Below, piece by piece: positions 27,238 through 36,079 of a stretch of 64,000 nt of DNA. Source of the stretch: Nocardiopsis gilva YIM 90087 (GTDB lineage: Bacteria; Actinomycetota; Actinomycetes; Streptosporangiales; Streptosporangiaceae); the NCBI RefSeq assembly GCF_002263495.1, contig NZ_CP022753.1, positions 4,588,001-4,652,000 of the forward strand, given 5' to 3'. Numbering within the stretch: the stretch's first letter is position 1; every line of letters starts with the position of its first letter. The translations under genes were made by a program, and so were the position numbers. The notes under the pieces were generated by a model. The model made no database searches, was not told the origin of the DNA, and was given only the letters and a program-made list of their open reading frames with translations.

Positions 27238-28224
27238 ATGACACGAACGCTTGACCGTCCCGGAGCCGAGGTCCCCACCCCGGCCGGGCAGGACCCGCCC
27301 CAACGGCGACGACGGCGCGACCGCACCGCCCTCATCCCCTACTTCCTGATCCTGCCGGCGCTGAGCCTGCTCGCCGTCGTCCTGCTGTGGCCGATCGTCC
27401 AGATGGTCTGGATGTCGCTGACCGACTACGGGCTGCGGCAGCTGCGCGGCGAACCCGCCGAGTGGAACAACTTCGCCCACTACGTCTCCATCCTCACCGA
27501 CGACCGGTTCTGGACGATCTTCCGGAACACCATCGTCGTCTGCCTGCTGATGGTCGCCATCACGATGGTGCTGGGCACGCTCGTCGGCATCCTGATGAAC
27601 CGGCTGCCCACATGGCTGTCCACCACCGTGGGAATCGCGCTGATGCTGGCGTGGGCGACCCCGGTGATCAGTGCGGCGATCGTGCACCGGTGGCTGTTCG
27701 ACGCGCGCTACGGGCTGGTCAACGCCACCCTGGCCCGGCTCCCCGACTGGCTCGTCGGTTCGGGCTGGGAGAGCTTCAACTGGTTCAACTCCCCCGGACC
27801 GCTGTTCTCGGTGCTGATCCTGACGGTGGTCTGGCAGTCCTTCCCCTTCGTCGCCGTCAGCGTGCTGGCCGGGCTGAAGAGCATCCCCGGCGAGCTCTAC
27901 GAGGCCGCCCGGGTCGACGGCGCCGGGGCGTGGCGGTCCTTCTGGAACGTCACGTTCCCCATGCTGCGCCCGCTGTTCGCGCTCCTGCTGATCCTCCAGA
28001 TCATCTGGGACTTCCGGATCTTCACCCAGCTCAACATCCTCGCCGGGGGCTTCACCAACCGCGACGTCTTCCTTCTGCCGTACTACTCCTACCAACTCGG
28101 CTTCTACTCGACGCCGCCCAACTACGGCCTGGGATCGGCGATCGCCGTGGTGATGACCGTCCTCGTTCTCGCCATCACCGCCTACTACCTGCGCGTCATG
28201 ATCCGGCAGGGGGAGACCAGATGA
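27238..28224 (+). CDS. Sugar ABC transporter permease (MalF/UgpA type)
   Basis: First membrane subunit, 328 residues, six predicted helices (ALIPYFLILPALSLLAVVLL, IVVCLLMVAITMVLGTLVGI and others). The EAA loop that docks the ATPase is LYEAARVDGAGAWRSFWNVT followed by FPMLRP. ATG 27238 has GAAGAG upstream; earlier in-frame codons lie within the preceding stem-loop. The stop overlaps the next gene's ATG (ATGA). No ATPase gene is in the operon, so a shared MsiK/MalK-like ATPase elsewhere must serve it. Confidence 0.9.
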   Translation: MTRTLDRPGAEVPTPAGQDPPQRRRRRDRTALIPYFLILPALSLLAVVLLWPIVQMVWMSLTDYGLRQLRGEPAEWNNFAHYVSILTDDRFWTIFRNTIVVCLLMVAITMVLGTLVGILMNRLPTWLSTTVGIALMLAWATPVISAAIVHRWLFDARYGLVNATLARLPDWLVGSGWESFNWFNSPGPLFSVLILTVVWQSFPFVAVSVLAGLKSIPGELYEAARVDGAGAWRSFWNVTFPMLRPLFALLLILQIIWDFRIFTQLNILAGGFTNRDVFLLPYYSYQLGFYSTPPNYGLGSAIAVVMTVLVLAITAYYLRVMIRQGETR

Positions 28225-29096
28225 GACACCGCCTCCTGAAGAAGGCCGGCCGCGTCGGCGACTACCTGGCGGCCGCCGCCATCATGCTGTTCGCCCTCTT
28301 CCCCGTGTACTGGGTGCTGACGACCGCGCTCAAGCCCAACGGGGAGATCTTCACCCGCGACCCCACGCTGTTCCCCCGCGAGCTGACCCTGGAGCACTAC
28401 AAGCGCGTGCTGTCCGGCGTGCTCATCCCCGAGACGTCGTTCTGGTCGTTCCTCACCAACAGCCTGCTGGTGACCCTCGGCTCGGTGGCGATCGCGGCGG
28501 TCTTCTCGCTGCTCGCGGCCGTCGCCGTGGCACGGTTCCGGTTCCGGCTGCGCACCGCCTTCATCGTCCTGCTCCTGGTCATCCAGATGGTGCCGATCGA
28601 GGCGCTGATCATCTCGATCTTCGTCAACTTCCACCACCTCGGCACGGCCACGTCGCTGCCGCTGACCGGCAGCCTCCTCGGGGTGCTCGTCGTCTACACC
28701 ACCGTCGCGCTGCCCATCACCATCCTGATGATGCGCAGCTTCGTGGCGGCCGTTCCCCGGGAACTGGAGGAGGCGGCCGCGATCGACGGCGCGACCCGCT
28801 GGACCGTCTTCTGGCGGATCCTGATGCCGCTCGTGGCCCCCGGCCTGGTGGCGACCAGCATCTTCGCGTTCATCACCGCCTGGAACGAGTTCGTGGTGGC
28901 CTTCACCTTCCTGCAGAGCAACACCACCTCGTTCACCCTGCCGATCTCCCTGAAGTACTACTTCGGCCGCGTCACGGTCGAGTGGGGGTCGATCATGGCC
29001 GCCTCGACCCTCCTCACCATCCCGGTGATGGTGTTCTTCCTCTTCGTCCAGCGCCGCATGGTGTCCGGACTGACCATGGGAGCGGTCAAGGGCTGA
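28221..29096 (+). CDS. Sugar ABC transporter permease (MalG/UgpE type)
   Basis: Second membrane subunit, 291 residues, starting MRHRLLKKAGRVGDYLAAAA. It has six helices and the EAA loop LEEAAAIDGATRWTVFWRIL followed by MPLVAPG, the C-subunit form. It overlaps the first permease by four bases. The glycosidase gene follows after 100 bases. Confidence 0.9.
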   Translation: MRHRLLKKAGRVGDYLAAAAIMLFALFPVYWVLTTALKPNGEIFTRDPTLFPRELTLEHYKRVLSGVLIPETSFWSFLTNSLLVTLGSVAIAAVFSLLAAVAVARFRFRLRTAFIVLLLVIQMVPIEALIISIFVNFHHLGTATSLPLTGSLLGVLVVYTTVALPITILMMRSFVAAVPRELEEAAAIDGATRWTVFWRILMPLVAPGLVATSIFAFITAWNEFVVAFTFLQSNTTSFTLPISLKYYFGRVTVEWGSIMAASTLLTIPVMVFFLFVQRRMVSGLTMGAVKG

Positions 29097-29196
29097 CGTC
29101 GGACCTCCCCCTCACACACCCCACCCGCTCGCACTACACGCCACCACGTACGCGACGCCGCTTTCCGCTGCCGCGCCCCCGATGAACGGAGCCGTG

Positions 29197-30678
29197 ATGC
29201 CCGCAGATCCGACCCTGGATCGCCTCGCCAACGCCACCCTGTTGGTGCCGTTCGAATCCCACCGCGCGCCCCGGTGGGTCCTCGACGGCCTGGCCGACGG
29301 TATCGCCGGAGTCTGCCTCTTCCACAACAACATCAGCGGGGCCGAACAGGTCACCGCGCTCAACCGCGAACTCGCCGCGGCCGCCGACGCCCCGCTCATC
29401 TCGCTCGACGAGGAGGGCGGCGACGTGACCCGCATCGGCCAGAGCGCGGGCAGCGACTACCCCGGCAACGCCGCTCTCGGCGCGATCGACGACACCGCTC
29501 TGACCCGGGCGGTGCACCGCGCGCTCGGCGCTGAGCTGCGTTCCCTCGGCTTCACCCTCGATCTCGCCCCCGCGGTCGACGTTAACACCGTCGACGACAA
29601 CCCCACCATCGGCACCCGCTCGTTCGGCTCCGCCGCCGGACTGGTGGCGCGGCACGCGGCGGCGGCCGTCGCCGGTCTGCAGGACAACGGCGTCGCCGCC
29701 TGCGCCAAGCACTTCCCCGGACACGGCGCCACCCACCAGGACTCCCACACCGAGCTGCCGGTCGTCGACGCCGACCCCGATCTGCTGGCCCGACGCGAGC
29801 TGGTGCCGTTCCGGTCGGCGATCGCGGCGGGGGCGCGCTCCGTCCTCACCGCGCACATCTCCCTGCCCGCCTTCGGCACGCCGGAACCGGCGACGCTGGC
29901 GCCGAGCATCGTCACCGGGCTGCTCCGCGGCGAGCTCGGCTTCGACGGCGTGGTCATCAGCGACGCGCTGGAGATGGAGGGCGTCAGCAACGGGATCGGC
30001 GTCCCCGAGGCCGCCGTGCGGGCGCTGATCGCCGGGTGCGACCTGCTGTGCGTGGGCCGCTTCGTCTACGGCGACGAGGTCGCCGCGGTTCGCACCGCCA
30101 TCGTGCGGGCCGTCCGCGACGGCCGGTTGAGCGGGGAGCGCCTGGAGGAGGCCGCGGCGCGCACCCTGGCCCTGCGGCGGTGGACGCGGGAGCACCAGGT
30201 CCACACGGTCCCGGACGGGCCAGCGCCCGGCCTGCCCGCCGCCGACGCGATCGGGCTGGACGGCGCCCGCCGGGCGGTCCGGGTCGACGGCGTCGTCCCG
30301 CCGCTGCACGACCCGGTGGTCGTGGAGTTCGACGCGCCGCCCGGCATCGCCGTGGGCGAGGTTCCGTGGGGGCTGTCGCCGTGGTTCCCCGGGACCGAGC
30401 GCGTGGACCCCGCCTCCGCCGACATCGCGGCCCTGCTGGAGCGCGCGGCCGACCGGGACCTCGTCGTGGTGGTGCGCGATGCCCACCGCCACGTGGCCAC
30501 GCGCCGCCTGATCGAGGACGTCTGCCGGGCCCGCCCCGATACCGTCGTCGTGGAGATGGGGCTGCCCGCCTGGCGGCCGGCGTGCCAGGCCCACGTCAGC
30601 ACCTACGGAGCGGCCCGGGTGAACGGGCAGAGCGCGGCGGAACTCCTCGGCGCGGCCCGTGCGACGCCGGTACGCTGA
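29197..30678 (+). CDS. Family 3 glycoside hydrolase, NagZ-like beta-N-acetylhexosaminidase
   Basis: Cytoplasmic enzyme (493 residues, no signal peptide) that probably cleaves the disaccharide imported by the upstream transporter. The GH3 TIM barrel is clear: LISLDEEGGDVTRIG, the KHFPGHG motif, the His-containing loop ATHQDSHTELP that acts as acid/base in NagZ, and the nucleophile Asp in DGVVISDALEM. A C-terminal region of about 130 residues with DLVVVVRDAHRHV resembles the second GH3 domain found in longer members. ATG 29197 is preceded by GGAG; an ATG at 29182 lacks one. Substrate: N-acetylglucosaminyl disaccharide or muropeptide sugar, by family inference. Confidence 0.87.
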   Translation: MPADPTLDRLANATLLVPFESHRAPRWVLDGLADGIAGVCLFHNNISGAEQVTALNRELAAAADAPLISLDEEGGDVTRIGQSAGSDYPGNAALGAIDDTALTRAVHRALGAELRSLGFTLDLAPAVDVNTVDDNPTIGTRSFGSAAGLVARHAAAAVAGLQDNGVAACAKHFPGHGATHQDSHTELPVVDADPDLLARRELVPFRSAIAAGARSVLTAHISLPAFGTPEPATLAPSIVTGLLRGELGFDGVVISDALEMEGVSNGIGVPEAAVRALIAGCDLLCVGRFVYGDEVAAVRTAIVRAVRDGRLSGERLEEAAARTLALRRWTREHQVHTVPDGPAPGLPAADAIGLDGARRAVRVDGVVPPLHDPVVVEFDAPPGIAVGEVPWGLSPWFPGTERVDPASADIAALLERAADRDLVVVVRDAHRHVATRRLIEDVCRARPDTVVVEMGLPAWRPACQAHVSTYGAARVNGQSAAELLGAARATPVR

Positions 30679-30847
30679 CCAGCAAAGGCCCCGGTCGGCG
30701 GTGGAGTGACCAATGCCGCCCTCCGGGCACCCGCCAGCGCCATCAGCCCGGTAGGAGGACCGATGCCGCGTCTCAGCATCGTCACGTCGGCCGAACACCA
30801 CTGCCCCATTGACCCGATCTCCCCTCGATTCACGGCATAATCGCAGC

Positions 30848-31300
30848 ATGCGCCTTTCTGCCCGGGTCGATTACGCGTTGCGCGCCGCGGCCGAACTCGC
30901 AGCCGCCAGTGGCGGCCCGGTTACGGCCGAACAGCTCGCGCGCGCCCAGGCCATACCCGGAAAATTCCTGGAGAACATCCTGACCCAGCTCCGCCGTGCC
31001 GGCCTGGTCCGCAGCCAGCGAGGACCAGTGGGCGGTTACTGGCTGGCCCGCCCCGCCCCCGAGATCTCGCTGGCCGACATCATCCGCGCCGTGGACGGCC
31101 CGCTGGCCAACGTGCGCGGGGAGCGCCCGGAGGACGTCGACTACGACGGCGCCGCCCGCAGCCTGCAACAGGTGTGGATCGCGCTGCGCGCCAGTGAGCG
31201 GTCGATCCTGGAGAGCGTCACCCTGGAGCACCTCGCGACAGGCAAGCTCCCCGAGTCGGTGCGCTCTCTGGCCGAGAACCCGGACGCCTGGGCCAGCTGA
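30848..31300 (+). CDS. Rrf2-family transcriptional regulator without Fe-S cysteines
   Basis: A 150-residue winged-helix protein beginning MRLSARVDYALRAAAELAAA, with the recognition region IPGKFLENILTQLRRAGLV and the wing RSQRGPVGGYWLARP, the hallmark of Rrf2 proteins. It contains no cysteine at all, so it cannot hold the Fe-S cluster of IscR or NsrR and probably senses something else. CATAAT (30836-30841) sits seven bases before the ATG, with TTGACC further up (spacer long, 21), suggesting a leaderless message. Target unknown; neighbours are the glycosidase operon and the convergent clgR gene. Confidence 0.85.
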   Translation: MRLSARVDYALRAAAELAAASGGPVTAEQLARAQAIPGKFLENILTQLRRAGLVRSQRGPVGGYWLARPAPEISLADIIRAVDGPLANVRGERPEDVDYDGAARSLQQVWIALRASERSILESVTLEHLATGKLPESVRSLAENPDAWAS

Positions 31301-31393
31301 ACCGGCACCGCATCCTCGCTCCTCTCCGGCCGCACGCCGCATGAGCGGCGGGAGCGTGGCAGGACACAGCACCACAGCGGGCTCACCGAGCCG

Positions 31394-31437
31394 AAAAAAC
31401 GGGAGCGCCGACCACCTCAGGGTGGTTGGCGCTCCCG
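31394..31437 (-). terminator. Rho-independent terminator of the clgR operon
   Basis: CGGGAGCGCC (31400-31409) pairs with 31428-31437 and an inner ACCACC/GGTGGT stem closes a four-base loop. On the reverse strand it is followed by six T residues, a rare classical U-tract terminator for this genome, 17 bases after the clgR stop. Confidence 0.88.
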
Positions 31438-31454
31438 CTGAGACGAAAGGGGCG

Positions 31455-31814
31455 TTACACGCCCACCATGTCGACGACCTCGGGAACGCGATCGGGCACC
31501 GAGTCGATGCCGATGCGGTCGGGGGCTGGAACGGTGTCGGCGGGAACCGATCCGTCGAGGAGAGCGGCCTCCTGCAGCTCGGCGAGCGCCAGCTGGTCGG
31601 CGACCTCACGCAGCACCTGGGAGAGGGGGACGCCCAAGGCACCGCAGATCGAGGAGAGCAGCTCGGACGAGGCTTCCTTCTGCCCCCGTTCGACCTCCGA
31701 CAGGTACCCCAACGAGACACGGGCATCGGCCGACACCTCGCGGAGAGTGCGGCCCTGCCGCTGCCGGAGCTGCCGTAGCACGTCACCAAGTAGGTGACGA
31801 AGCAGGACCATCAT
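31455..31814 (-). CDS. clgR: ClgR-like XRE-family regulator
   Basis: A 119-residue helix-turn-helix protein: [20 protein letters not shown], then [20 protein letters not shown] and [20 protein letters not shown], nearly diagnostic of ClgR, the activator of Clp protease and DNA-repair-related genes in streptomycetes and mycobacteria. Starts at 31814 or 31811 with GGGAGGGAG upstream. It follows cinA on the same strand, the usual actinobacterial order, and ends at a strong terminator. The acidic, Pro-rich C-terminus ([19 protein letters not shown]) ends in VVDMVGV; a hydrophobic C-terminus is consistent with Clp-mediated turnover. Confidence 0.88.
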   Translation of the reverse strand: MMVLLRHLLGDVLRQLRQRQGRTLREVSADARVSLGYLSEVERGQKEASSELLSSICGALGVPLSQVLREVADQLALAELQEAALLDGSVPADTVPAPDRIGIDSVPDRVPEVVDMVGV

Positions 31815-31971
31815 TCGCGCTCCCTCCCACCGGTAGCGACCATCATAAAAACACCGTACCTGCCCTGCGCCCGATCGTCGCACCTCACCGCTTCCTGTTC
31901 GCTGGAGGGGTAACACGATCTTGGTGACGGTTTGTTCCCCCGAATCCGCGAATTGAACGGATCAGGCGGGC

Positions 31972-32514
31972 CTATTTGCCGGTAAACGCCTTCACCAAAT
32001 CGGCGACCATGCGCAGTGCCTGCAGCGTTGTTGACGACCGTACCTGGAAACGGTCCCCCGGAAAGGTGAACTCCCGCACATCCTGATCGCCACCGGGTCC
32101 GGCGACGGCGATGTAGACGAGGCCGACGGGACGGCCGTCCTGGGGTTCCGGTCCGGCGACCCCCGTGACAGCGAGACCGAAATCGGCCGCACATCGGTCC
32201 CGAACCCCGATGGCCATCAATCGGGCCACGTCCGGATCCACCGCGCCCTGCCGCTCCAGCAGCTCCCGGGGCACACCCAGGACCCCGCACTTGAGGTCGG
32301 TCGCGTAGGCAATGGCGCCGCCCCGGTAGGTGGCCGACGCCCCGGCCACACCGGTGAGCACCGCGCCGATGAGCCCGCCGGTGAGCGACTCGGCCGTCGC
32401 CACGGTGGCCCCGGCCTCCCGGAGGAGCCGGTGCACCGTCGCGGCCGCCTCCTGGGCGGCGGCCTGATCGGCGATCACCTGACCGGTGGCGGCCTCCTCG
32501 GCGGATTCGGGCAT
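31972..32514 (-). CDS. cinA: CinA C-terminal-type nicotinamide-nucleotide amidohydrolase (PncC)
   Basis: A 180-residue single-domain CinA protein that deamidates NMN to NaMN in NAD salvage. Motifs: VATAESLTGGLIGAVLT, GASATYRGGAIAYATDLK, FGLAVTGVAGPEPQDGRPVG. It lacks the N-terminal molybdopterin-binding-like domain of long CinA proteins. ATG 32514 follows pgsA by ten bases, so it is part of the rimO-pgsA-cinA-clgR block. An arginine-rich upstream extension to 32640 is pgsA in another frame. Confidence 0.92.
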   Translation of the reverse strand: MPESAEEAATGQVIADQAAAQEAAATVHRLLREAGATVATAESLTGGLIGAVLTGVAGASATYRGGAIAYATDLKCGVLGVPRELLERQGAVDPDVARLMAIGVRDRCAADFGLAVTGVAGPEPQDGRPVGLVYIAVAGPGGDQDVREFTFPGDRFQVRSSTTLQALRMVADLVKAFTGK

Positions 32515-32524
32515 CGTCCGCGCT

Positions 32525-33133
32525 CTAGCTCTCCGCGTCGCGCCGGGCCGCCCGGCGCAGCCGCATGGCCTGGACGACGTAGTCGACGCCGGTCCACACG
32601 GTGACCACGAGCGCCGCCCCCATGAGCGCGTGGGGGACATACAGCAGCGGGACGGGCATCCAGGCCGGCATCGGGATCAGGTAGGCGGTGATCGCGACGA
32701 TCTGCAGCACCGTCTTGAGCTTCCCGCCGCGGCTTGCCGGAATCACCCCGTACCGGATGACGGCGAACCGCAGCAGGGTGATCCCCCACTCTCGGACCAG
32801 GATCGCGATGGTCACCCACCACCACAGCTCGCCCAGCATGGACAGCACGACCAGGGCCGCCCCGGTCAGCGCCTTGTCGGCGATGGGATCGGCGACCTTG
32901 CCGAAATCCGTGACCAGATTGCGCCGCCGCGCCAGCTCGCCGTCGATCCGGTCGGTGATGGCCGCCAGCACGAACACCCCCAGCGCGGCGAGGCGCCACC
33001 CGGGAGGCTCCAGGAACATGAACACGACGAAGAGCGGCACCATCACGAGCCGACTCATCGTCAGGATGTTCGCGATGTTCCAGACCGGAACATGGCGGGG
33101 GACGGGGGTGGCGGGGGAGTCCTGCGGGCTCAT
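32525..33133 (-). CDS. pgsA: PgsA, CDP-diacylglycerol-glycerol-3-phosphate 3-phosphatidyltransferase
   Basis: Membrane enzyme of 202 residues making phosphatidylglycerol phosphate. The CDP-alcohol phosphotransferase signature D-x2-DG-x2-AR-x8-G-x3-D-x3-D is complete in [19 protein letters not shown] followed by KVADPIADK. About five to six membrane helices. ATG 33133 overlaps the rimO stop by three bases (ATGA). Confidence 0.93.
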   Translation of the reverse strand: MSPQDSPATPVPRHVPVWNIANILTMSRLVMVPLFVVFMFLEPPGWRLAALGVFVLAAITDRIDGELARRRNLVTDFGKVADPIADKALTGAALVVLSMLGELWWWVTIAILVREWGITLLRFAVIRYGVIPASRGGKLKTVLQIVAITAYLIPMPAWMPVPLLYVPHALMGAALVVTVWTGVDYVVQAMRLRRAARRDAES

Positions 33134-34611
33134 TGCGTATCCGGGGTGTCCAGGGTGTCGTCGGCCGCCGCGTTCCGGCCCTCTGTCTCTGCCACTACCT
33201 CAGCCTCCGCCACCAGGTCGGCGCCCATCGCCGCGGTCACGGTCGCCGGAACCAGATCGCCGACCTTCAGACCCTCGCCGTGCACGATCGTGCTGCCGTC
33301 CACTTCGGGCGCCTGGTGCGCGGCACGGCCCTCGTAGGTGCCGTCGTCCAGTTCGGCCTCGATGAGCACCTCCACGGTGGTTCCGACGCGCTCCTCCGAG
33401 CGCTGGGCCATGAGCTCCTCGGCGAGCCGGTTGAGGCGGTCGACGCGCTCGGCGACGACGTCGTCGGGCAGCTTGCCCTCGAAGTCGGCGGCCTCGGTGC
33501 CGTCCTCGTCGGAGTAGCCGAAGACACCGATGGCGTCGAGCCGGGCCGACTCCAGGAAGGCCACCAGCTCCTCGAAGTCCTCCTCGCTCTCGCCGGGGAA
33601 CCCGACGATGAAGTTCGAGCGGGCACCGGCCTGCGGCACCGCCTTCCGGGCGGTCTCCAGCAGTTCCAGGAAGCGCTCCCGGTCGCCGAAGCGCCGCATC
33701 CGACGCAGCAGTGGGCCGCTGGCGTGCTGGAAGGAGAGGTCGAAGTAGGGCACGACGCCGGGTGTGGAGGTCAGCACGTCGATCAGGCCCGGGCGCACCT
33801 CGGCGGGCTGCAGGTAGCTGACGCGGACGCGCTCGATCCCCTCGACCGCGGCGAGGCGCGGCAGCAGCTTCTCCAGGGCCCGCAGGTCGCCCAGGTCCTT
33901 GCCGTAGGAGGTGGAGTTCTCGCTGACCAGGAAGAGTTCGCGGACGCCCTCGCCGGCCAGCCACTCGGCCTCGCGCACGATGTCGTCGGGCTGCCTGGAG
34001 ATGTAGGCACCGCGGAAGGCGGGGATGGCGCAGAAGGTACAGCGGCGGTCGCAGCCGGAGGCGATCTTGAGGTTGGCCACCGGGCCGCCGGTCAGCCTCC
34101 GACGCGGGATGCGCGGCCCGGACGCGGGCGCGATGCCCTCGGGCAGCGGTTCGAACTCGGCGTGCCCGGGAACGTGGGTCTCGGCCCCAGGCCGTTCCAC
34201 CGGGGAGATCGGGAGCAGCGTGCGCCGGTCGCGGGGCGAGTGCGGGGCGAGCTCGCGCCCCTCCAGGACGTCGTCGAGGCGCTCGGAGATCTCCGCGTAG
34301 TCGTCGAACCCGATGACCTCTGCCTCGGGCAGGGCCTCGGCGAGCTGGGAGCCGTAGCGCTCCGCCATGCAGCCCGCGGCGACGACCTTCGTCCCCTCCT
34401 CGGCGGAGTCGAGCAGAGCCTCGATGGAGTCCTGCTTGGCGGCCTCGATGAACCCGCAGGTGTTCACGACGACAACGTCGGCCTTCTCGTCGCTCTCGGC
34501 GTCGAGCAGGTCCCAGCCGCCGGCCGAGAGCCGCCCGGCGAGTTCTTCGGAATCAACCTCATTCCGCGCGCACCCCAGGGTGACGAGCGAAACAGTACGG
34601 CGCGATGACAT
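33130..34611 (-). CDS. rimO: RimO, ribosomal protein S12 methylthiotransferase
   Basis: Radical-SAM enzyme that thiomethylates Asp of ribosomal protein S12. N-terminal cluster cysteines are Cys14 ([12 protein letters not shown]), Cys52 ([10 protein letters not shown]) and Cys81 ([10 protein letters not shown]); the SAM motif is CDRRCTFC ([16 protein letters not shown]), with a C-terminal TRAM domain. [10 protein letters not shown] and [10 protein letters not shown] distinguish it from MiaB, which is separately present at 4761-6320. ATG 34611 has GGAAG upstream; a TTG nine bases further up is also in frame. Heads the rimO-pgsA-cinA-clgR unit. Confidence 0.94.
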   Translation of the reverse strand: MSSRRTVSLVTLGCARNEVDSEELAGRLSAGGWDLLDAESDEKADVVVVNTCGFIEAAKQDSIEALLDSAEEGTKVVAAGCMAERYGSQLAEALPEAEVIGFDDYAEISERLDDVLEGRELAPHSPRDRRTLLPISPVERPGAETHVPGHAEFEPLPEGIAPASGPRIPRRRLTGGPVANLKIASGCDRRCTFCAIPAFRGAYISRQPDDIVREAEWLAGEGVRELFLVSENSTSYGKDLGDLRALEKLLPRLAAVEGIERVRVSYLQPAEVRPGLIDVLTSTPGVVPYFDLSFQHASGPLLRRMRRFGDRERFLELLETARKAVPQAGARSNFIVGFPGESEEDFEELVAFLESARLDAIGVFGYSDEDGTEAADFEGKLPDDVVAERVDRLNRLAEELMAQRSEERVGTTVEVLIEAELDDGTYEGRAAHQAPEVDGSTIVHGEGLKVGDLVPATVTAAMGADLVAEAEVVAETEGRNAAADDTLDTPDTQ

Positions 34612-34710
34612 GGCTTCCAAGGTTCGACAGACGATTTGAGGGTGCGGCGATCCGCCACGGCAACCAGCCTAGACGCCCTGCCGCGAACTTCGTCCACGTG
34701 GCTTCCGCGA

Positions 34711-34730
34711 ACCCCCGTGGGCGCGGGGGT
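34711..34730 (-). terminator. Stem-loop between the RodZ-like gene and rimO
   Basis: ACCCCCG (34711-34717) pairs with CGGGGGT (34724-34730), with a further possible GAA/TTC extension. It lies about 100 bases after the RodZ-like stop and 100 before rimO. Confidence 0.4.
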
Positions 34731-34830
34731 GAACTTCGGGTGCGCACGGCTGTCCGCAGCGCGCGGCCGCACGCTCCACCCGGCCCGCAGCACGGCCGGA
34801 CCGGTCGACTCAGTAGCGCGTGCGCTGGGA

Positions 34831-35901
34831 TTACGCGTCGCTGTCCGAGCGGTCGTTGCGCTTGCTCGCGAACTCCCGGTCAATGGTGATCCGGGTCACT
34901 TCCCCCTTGGTGCCCGGCACACCCCGCTGCCGACCGTTGACGTCGAGCAGGATGCCCCCCGCGTTGCCCAGGTCCAGGCGCAGCTCCTCGGGATGGGTCC
35001 ACTCCCGCTGCTCGCCGGAGCGCAGGAAACCGGTGAACCTGTTCTCACCATCGCCGTCGATGACCCGGATCCAACTGCGCGCACGGGCACTGACCGTGAC
35101 CTCGACCTTGTCGGGCAGCTCGCGTTCGCGCACTTCGGCGACCATCGTGGCCTGCCCCTGCTCCCGTTTCTCCGCGGTCCGCTTCGCGGCGTCCGCCCGG
35201 GACTCGGCGATGCCCGACGTATCCGACATCGACGCCTTCATGAAGCCGTCGGCGGCCTCACTCCCGCTCCATGCGTGGATCCCCGCGACGACCGCGGCGG
35301 CGGCGAGCGTCAGGGTCACCGCCGTCGACCAGTAGCGATTCGCGGCGGCGGCGAACGCCGCCGCGATCCGGGCGCGCGCCGCCGCATAGCGCTCGCCCTC
35401 GTCGGCGGAGCCGTCGCGCGGGGGCGGGGGCGGAGGCGGCTGGACGGGTCGGACGTTCTCCGGGCCGTCCTCCTCCGGGGGCACCTCGCGCGGCTCCGGC
35501 CGCGGGCGTTCGCGCTTGCTCTTGGGCCGTTCGCGCTTCCCCCGCGCCTTGCGCACGGCCTCCGCCCACCGCCCGAACACCTCGGAGGCGCCGGTGGCGA
35601 CCGCCTGGTCCGTGGTCTCGGACCGGTCGCTCGGCGGGATGGCCGGAACCATGCCCACCTCCTCGCGGGAGGCGTGCTCGCGGTCGTACTCCTCGATCAG
35701 CGGGGTGTGGTCGACCCCGATCGCGCGGCACACCGACCGGATGTGTCCGCGCGCGTAGAAATCCCCTCCACAGGGGGCGAAGTCCTCCCGTTCCATCGCG
35801 GCGAGGACGGTTTCTCTGATGCAGGTACGAGCACTGAGTTCGTCGATCGAGTAGCCGACCCGTTCGCGGGCAGCGGCCAGAGTCCGGCCGATCGTGGTCA
35901 T
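34831..35901 (-). CDS. RodZ-like helix-turn-helix membrane protein
   Basis: A 356-residue bitopic protein. The N-terminal cytoplasmic HTH_25 domain has TIGRTLAAARERVGYSIDEL and SARTCIRETVLAAMEREDF with GGDFYARGHIRSVCRAIGVD, the typical RodZ/YmfM text. A charged Pro-rich linker follows, then a single transmembrane helix (AVTLTLAAAAVVAGIHAW) and an outer beta-domain (SWIRVIDGDGENRFTGFLRS, then LRLDLGNAGGILLDVNG). RodZ links MreB to cell-wall synthesis in rods; its role in mycelial actinobacteria is less clear. ATG 35901 is preceded by AGAGGA. Its place between ftsK and rimO is a conserved actinobacterial order. Confidence 0.85.
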   Translation of the reverse strand: MTTIGRTLAAARERVGYSIDELSARTCIRETVLAAMEREDFAPCGGDFYARGHIRSVCRAIGVDHTPLIEEYDREHASREEVGMVPAIPPSDRSETTDQAVATGASEVFGRWAEAVRKARGKRERPKSKRERPRPEPREVPPEEDGPENVRPVQPPPPPPPRDGSADEGERYAAARARIAAAFAAAANRYWSTAVTLTLAAAAVVAGIHAWSGSEAADGFMKASMSDTSGIAESRADAAKRTAEKREQGQATMVAEVRERELPDKVEVTVSARARSWIRVIDGDGENRFTGFLRSGEQREWTHPEELRLDLGNAGGILLDVNGRQRGVPGTKGEVTRITIDREFASKRNDRSDSDA

Positions 35902-36079
35902 GTCCGTCCTCTCCCCCCAAGAGCGCTTTTCCACGGACCGCTACGCAATCTGTACCCACTGTGCTCGTCACACCGTGCGAAGACGCCCAGACACTCCCCG
36001 TCGATCAGTTAAAAGTCGGTCAATGACGGCATCTTCCGAAGTTTGACCTCGCGCGAGAACCGCGGTGGGGGCGCGGAAA

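Noticed and set aside
25810-28095. 761-codon antisense frame across the sugar transporter genes
   Set aside because: Shadow of two well-supported genes; repetitive Glu/Gly/Val-rich text with no motif.
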